From positions 30,069-94,068 of the forward strand of contig JAZLJL010000098.1 of the NCBI GenBank assembly GCA_045617845.1: a stretch of DNA of 64,000 bases. Reading direction: 5' to 3'. Made by a program: the position numbers and the translations under genes. This document shows, piece by piece, positions 61,454 to 64,000 of the stretch (its first letter is position 1; each line of letters starts with the position of its first letter). The notes under the pieces were generated by a model. It did no database searches, was not told the origin of the DNA, and saw only the letters and a list, made by a program, of their open reading frames with translations. This DNA comes from UBA1181 sp045617845. GTDB taxonomy: Bacteria > Bacteroidota > Bacteroidia > Bacteroidales > Paludibacteraceae.

Positions 61454-63088
61454 ATGGCAAAAAAATTCATCCAATATTTCGAGGACTCTTTCCGAGAAAA
61501 TTGGGAGCTGCCGGCAATGACGAACTACGTTACCAAGCAGACCTACGCCTACAAGGATGTGGCGCGCGAGGTGGCGAAGTTGCATATATTGTTTAAAGAG
61601 TTAAACATCACACAGGATGACAAGATTGCCTTGGTGGGAAACAATTCGCCTGAATGGGCGATTACCTTCTTGGCGACGATTACATACGGGGCGGTGATTG
61701 TCCCGATCTTGCAAGACTTCCACCCAGACGATATCGCACATATCATCGAACATTCGGAGTCGAAACTGCTCTTTGTGGATGATGAGCATTGGGACCGATT
61801 GGAGGAAAAAGATACGCCAGGACTTCGTGCCGTTTTCTCACTTACTGATTATCGCTGCATGCGTCAAGCGCAAGGAGAGTCGCTCCACATCATTATGCGT
61901 CAGCTTCTTACGCTTTTTAACGAGCATTATCCGCAAGGCGTTAAGAAGGAGGATGTGCGATATACCGACAAGGATGATATGGAGATGTGCGTGATTAGCT
62001 ATACTTCGGGAACGACAGATTCGAGCAAAGGTGTGATGTTGACGGGGGATAATTTTTGCTGTGTATTAGAATTTGCCGCAGAAATGAAATACGGAGAAGT
62101 GGGCCATAAAGTTTTGTCAGTTCTTCCTCTTGCACATTTGTATGGATGTGTATATGATTTTTTCTTGCCTATAAAGGTTGGTGGTAACATTACATTTCTA
62201 GAAAATAAAATCAGTCTGTCCTTTGTTTTAAAAGCACTAAAAGATGTTGCTCCTGATTGGGTATCTACAGTTCCTCTTATTATAGAAAATTTATATATAA
62301 CATATATAAAACCACAAATAGATAGTTATAAGGTAAAGTTTTTTTTTAATATTCCTTTCGTTTCAAAATATATAAAAGAAAAATACAAAAAAACTCTACT
62401 TCAAATTTGGGGCGGAAATATACGAACTCTGTTTGTCGCAGGTGCTCCACTAAATAGTGAAGTTGAAGATTTCTTGAATAAGATCAACTTCCCTTTTGTC
62501 GTTGCATATGGGATGACAGAGTGTTCTCCTTTAATAAGTGGAAATTATAAATCATTTGCATTGCATTCAGTAGGAAAACCAATTACTGGAGTTTCTTTAA
62601 GAATCGATAGTTCATCTATTGAAAAAAAAGGTGAAGTTCTTGTGAAGGGCAGAAATGTTATGAAGGGATATTATCGCAATGAAGAAGCTACGCATCTTGC
62701 TTTTACGAAAGATGGTTGGCTTAGAACTGGTGATATCGGTGTAATGGATAAAAAGGGAAATTTATATCTTAACGGTCGATGTAAGACAATGATTCTCACA
62801 TCATCTGGTCAGAATGTTTTCCCAGAAGAAATTGAGGCTAAATTGGATAATTCACCGTATGTTTTGGAAAGTTTGGTTGTGCAAAGAGGGGAAAAAATAG
62901 TGGCTTTAATTGTCCCTGATATGAATAATCTTGATAAAACAGCAAAAATTGATGCTGTTTTTAGTGAACAAATTAAAGAAATAAATAGATCACTACCGGA
63001 CTATGCATATATTCATTTTTTTGAGTTGTTAAATAAACCATTTGAAAGAACTCCCAAAAGAAGCATTAAAAGGTATTTGTATAAGTAG
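61454..63088 (+). CDS. AMP-forming acyl-CoA synthetase/acyl-ACP ligase-like enzyme, copy 2, with a composition break
   Basis: The 544-residue protein is a homologue of copy 1 along its whole length (MAKKFIQYFEDSFRENWELP) with ISYTSGTTDSSKGVMLT, AYGMTECSPLIS, GWLRTGDIGVMD and the C-terminal lysine in TPKRSIKRYLYK. The frame is intact. Base composition changes abruptly inside the gene: 61501-61560 has 32 of 60 G+C, 62281-62340 has 10 of 60. The switch lies near 62040-62100, next to the conserved P-loop codons, which suggests recombination between homologues. It is followed after 20 nt by the GNAT-ACP gene and may load its carrier domain. Confidence 0.9.
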   Translation: MAKKFIQYFEDSFRENWELPAMTNYVTKQTYAYKDVAREVAKLHILFKELNITQDDKIALVGNNSPEWAITFLATITYGAVIVPILQDFHPDDIAHIIEHSESKLLFVDDEHWDRLEEKDTPGLRAVFSLTDYRCMRQAQGESLHIIMRQLLTLFNEHYPQGVKKEDVRYTDKDDMEMCVISYTSGTTDSSKGVMLTGDNFCCVLEFAAEMKYGEVGHKVLSVLPLAHLYGCVYDFFLPIKVGGNITFLENKISLSFVLKALKDVAPDWVSTVPLIIENLYITYIKPQIDSYKVKFFFNIPFVSKYIKEKYKKTLLQIWGGNIRTLFVAGAPLNSEVEDFLNKINFPFVVAYGMTECSPLISGNYKSFALHSVGKPITGVSLRIDSSSIEKKGEVLVKGRNVMKGYYRNEEATHLAFTKDGWLRTGDIGVMDKKGNLYLNGRCKTMILTSSGQNVFPEEIEAKLDNSPYVLESLVVQRGEKIVALIVPDMNNLDKTAKIDAVFSEQIKEINRSLPDYAYIHFFELLNKPFERTPKRSIKRYLYK

Positions 63089-63108
63089 TGGTTGAATAAT
63101 ATTTTATT

Positions 63109-63957
63109 ATGGGGAATACGGTTTCTTTTAGAAATTTCGAACTAAGAGATGTTGATTTTGTCTATAAAGCAAAAAATGACAATCGTGTAAATGAGACTAT
63201 TGTCGGAGATTGCAAGAAATTCTCTTACGAAGATGCTGTGAAATGGGTAAATGGGTGCATAAATCCTAGTAATGATTATAAATATTGGGCAGTATGTACA
63301 AATGATGAGTTTGAAAACATTATAGGATGGTGTGGAATTTCTAATATAGATTCGGTAAATCACAGCGCATATTTTAGAACCATGGTTATATATCATCCTA
63401 AGTATCGTGATACTATTGCATGGTATGAAACTTGGAATTATGTGCTCGATTATGTGTTCAATAACTTGAATTTTAATCGCATTTATGCCACATGTGTGGA
63501 GACAAACAAATTCCATACTTTTTCTTTCAAACTTTTTCCTGAGTGTTTTGAGGGAGTTTTAAAACAGGCTCTTTTTAAGAATGGTCAATATGTGGATGTT
63601 TCAGTGTATGGCATCTCTAAAACACAATATGAACTTTATAAACGTGAAGGATTATTAGAATTAAGTTCAATACAAGCACGTATGAAAAAGTTAATTAGTG
63701 ATGAGCAAAACGGAACGACTAATATGAATGATTTTATAGCTAATATTCGAAAGTTATTAGATGTTTCTGAAGCTACAAGTATCACGCCAGATACAAATTT
63801 TAGAGATTTAGATGAATGGTCTTCTTTATTTGCTTTGGAAATCATTACTATAGTAGAAAAGTTATCAAATAACAAGTATAGTACATTGAATTTAAAACAA
63901 TGTAAGACATTTAGAGATATCTACGAAAATTTTATCAATGAGAAAAAACTAAATTAA
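63109..63957 (+). CDS. GNAT acyltransferase fused to a C-terminal acyl carrier domain
   Basis: The 282-residue protein joins two domains. Residues about 5-178 form a RimJ/RimL-type GNAT domain (VSFRNFELRDVDFVYKAKND, IIGWCGISNID, YHPKYRDTIAWYETWNYVL, NRIYATCVETN). Residues about 206-282 form a carrier domain with TNFRDLDEWSSLFALEII, Ser239 being the probable phosphopantetheine site. This motif is almost identical to that of the free ACP encoded at 33720. Met206 could be a remnant start of a formerly separate ACP gene, but the frame is continuous. The fusion suggests direct transfer of a carrier-bound acyl group to an amine on a sugar. The gene is AT-rich like the 3' part of copy 2. Confidence 0.87.
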   Translation: MGNTVSFRNFELRDVDFVYKAKNDNRVNETIVGDCKKFSYEDAVKWVNGCINPSNDYKYWAVCTNDEFENIIGWCGISNIDSVNHSAYFRTMVIYHPKYRDTIAWYETWNYVLDYVFNNLNFNRIYATCVETNKFHTFSFKLFPECFEGVLKQALFKNGQYVDVSVYGISKTQYELYKREGLLELSSIQARMKKLISDEQNGTTNMNDFIANIRKLLDVSEATSITPDTNFRDLDEWSSLFALEIITIVEKLSNNKYSTLNLKQCKTFRDIYENFINEKKLN

Positions 63958-63978
63958 AATTTCTTTATTCTTCCTGAA

Positions 63979-64000
63979 ATGAAAAATATAATTATTATTG
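63979..64000 (+). CDS. Start of a further gene, cut by the window edge
   Basis: ATG 63979 begins MKNIIII and runs off the right edge after seven codons. The sequence recalls the N-terminus of the NeuD-type acyltransferase encoded at 33061 (MKHLIII), but seven residues also fit NAD-binding epimerases. It lies 21 nt after the GNAT-ACP gene, so an operon continuation is likely. Confidence 0.4.

Noticed and set aside
61990..62100. Possible frameshift or gene fusion at the composition break in the second acyl ligase
   Set aside because: The frame is continuous and the motif order matches copy 1 on both sides, so the gene is intact.
1..64000. CRISPR arrays, tRNA or rRNA genes, insertion sequences
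   Set aside because: Reading of the gaps showed no regularly spaced repeats, no cloverleaf-like sequence with conserved T-arm, and no transposase-like product.

Overview
The window looks like a chromosomal segment from a member of the Bacteroidales. The genus cannot be fixed from the sequence. Supporting signs are promoters of the Bacteroidetes type (TTTG or TTG, a spacer of about 19-20 nt, then TAnnTTTG), lipoprotein-rich gene content, LytS/LytR-type regulators, and a NusG-like UpxY antiterminator inside a large surface-polysaccharide locus. I saw no transposase, integrase, CRISPR array, rRNA or tRNA.

Left flank, 1-13.3 kb. The window opens with the 5' end of pheT on the minus strand. A rightward operon follows (556-5623): an orphan lipoprotein, an alpha/beta hydrolase whose nucleophile position is Asp instead of Ser, a membrane-anchored GH25 lysozyme, and two tandem membrane proteins with a TerB-like region and a C-terminal J domain. 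Converging on it is a leftward series (13340-5672): a beta-helix lipoprotein, an endonuclease/exonuclease/phosphatase protein, a LytS-type kinase and LytTR regulator, an FAD-dependent dehydrogenase, and a third membrane protein with a TerB-like stretch.

Right part, 13.9-64 kb. This is one long rightward surface-polysaccharide region built from three blocks, each with its own Wza/Wzc export pair. Block 1 (13949-27671) has WecA-like, Wza, Wzc and CpsB-type phosphatase genes, an aminotransferase plus ATP-grasp pair, five glycosyltransferases and an EpsG-type polymerase. Block 2 (27866-48955) starts with a near-consensus promoter and upxY. It repeats the WecA-Wza-Wzc front end as a clear duplicate, then carries an acyl-modification set (acyltransferase, ACP, two KASIII-like synthases, SDR), two flippases, WecB/WecC, a polymerase, glycosyltransferases and WecG. 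Block 3 (49340-64000) has a more divergent Wza/Wzc pair, a TIR-like (PF10137-type) protein, GT2 enzymes, a flippase, and a second acyl set: two AMP-forming ligases flanking a pyruvyltransferase-family gene, and a GNAT-ACP fusion.

Together these genes should make, assemble and export at least two repeat-unit polysaccharides. WecA, WecB, WecC and WecG would supply a GlcNAc-ManNAcA-type lipid-linked start, and the two ACP-based sets would add acyl groups. The most unusual items are the TIR-like gene directly after wzc, the GNAT-ACP fusion, a sharp composition break inside the second ligase gene, a promoter/terminator arrangement before the first acyl set, and stable, mutually dissimilar RNA foldings in many gaps of the region. 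Two of these foldings, at 42637-42758 and 53408-53520, look like structured RNAs.
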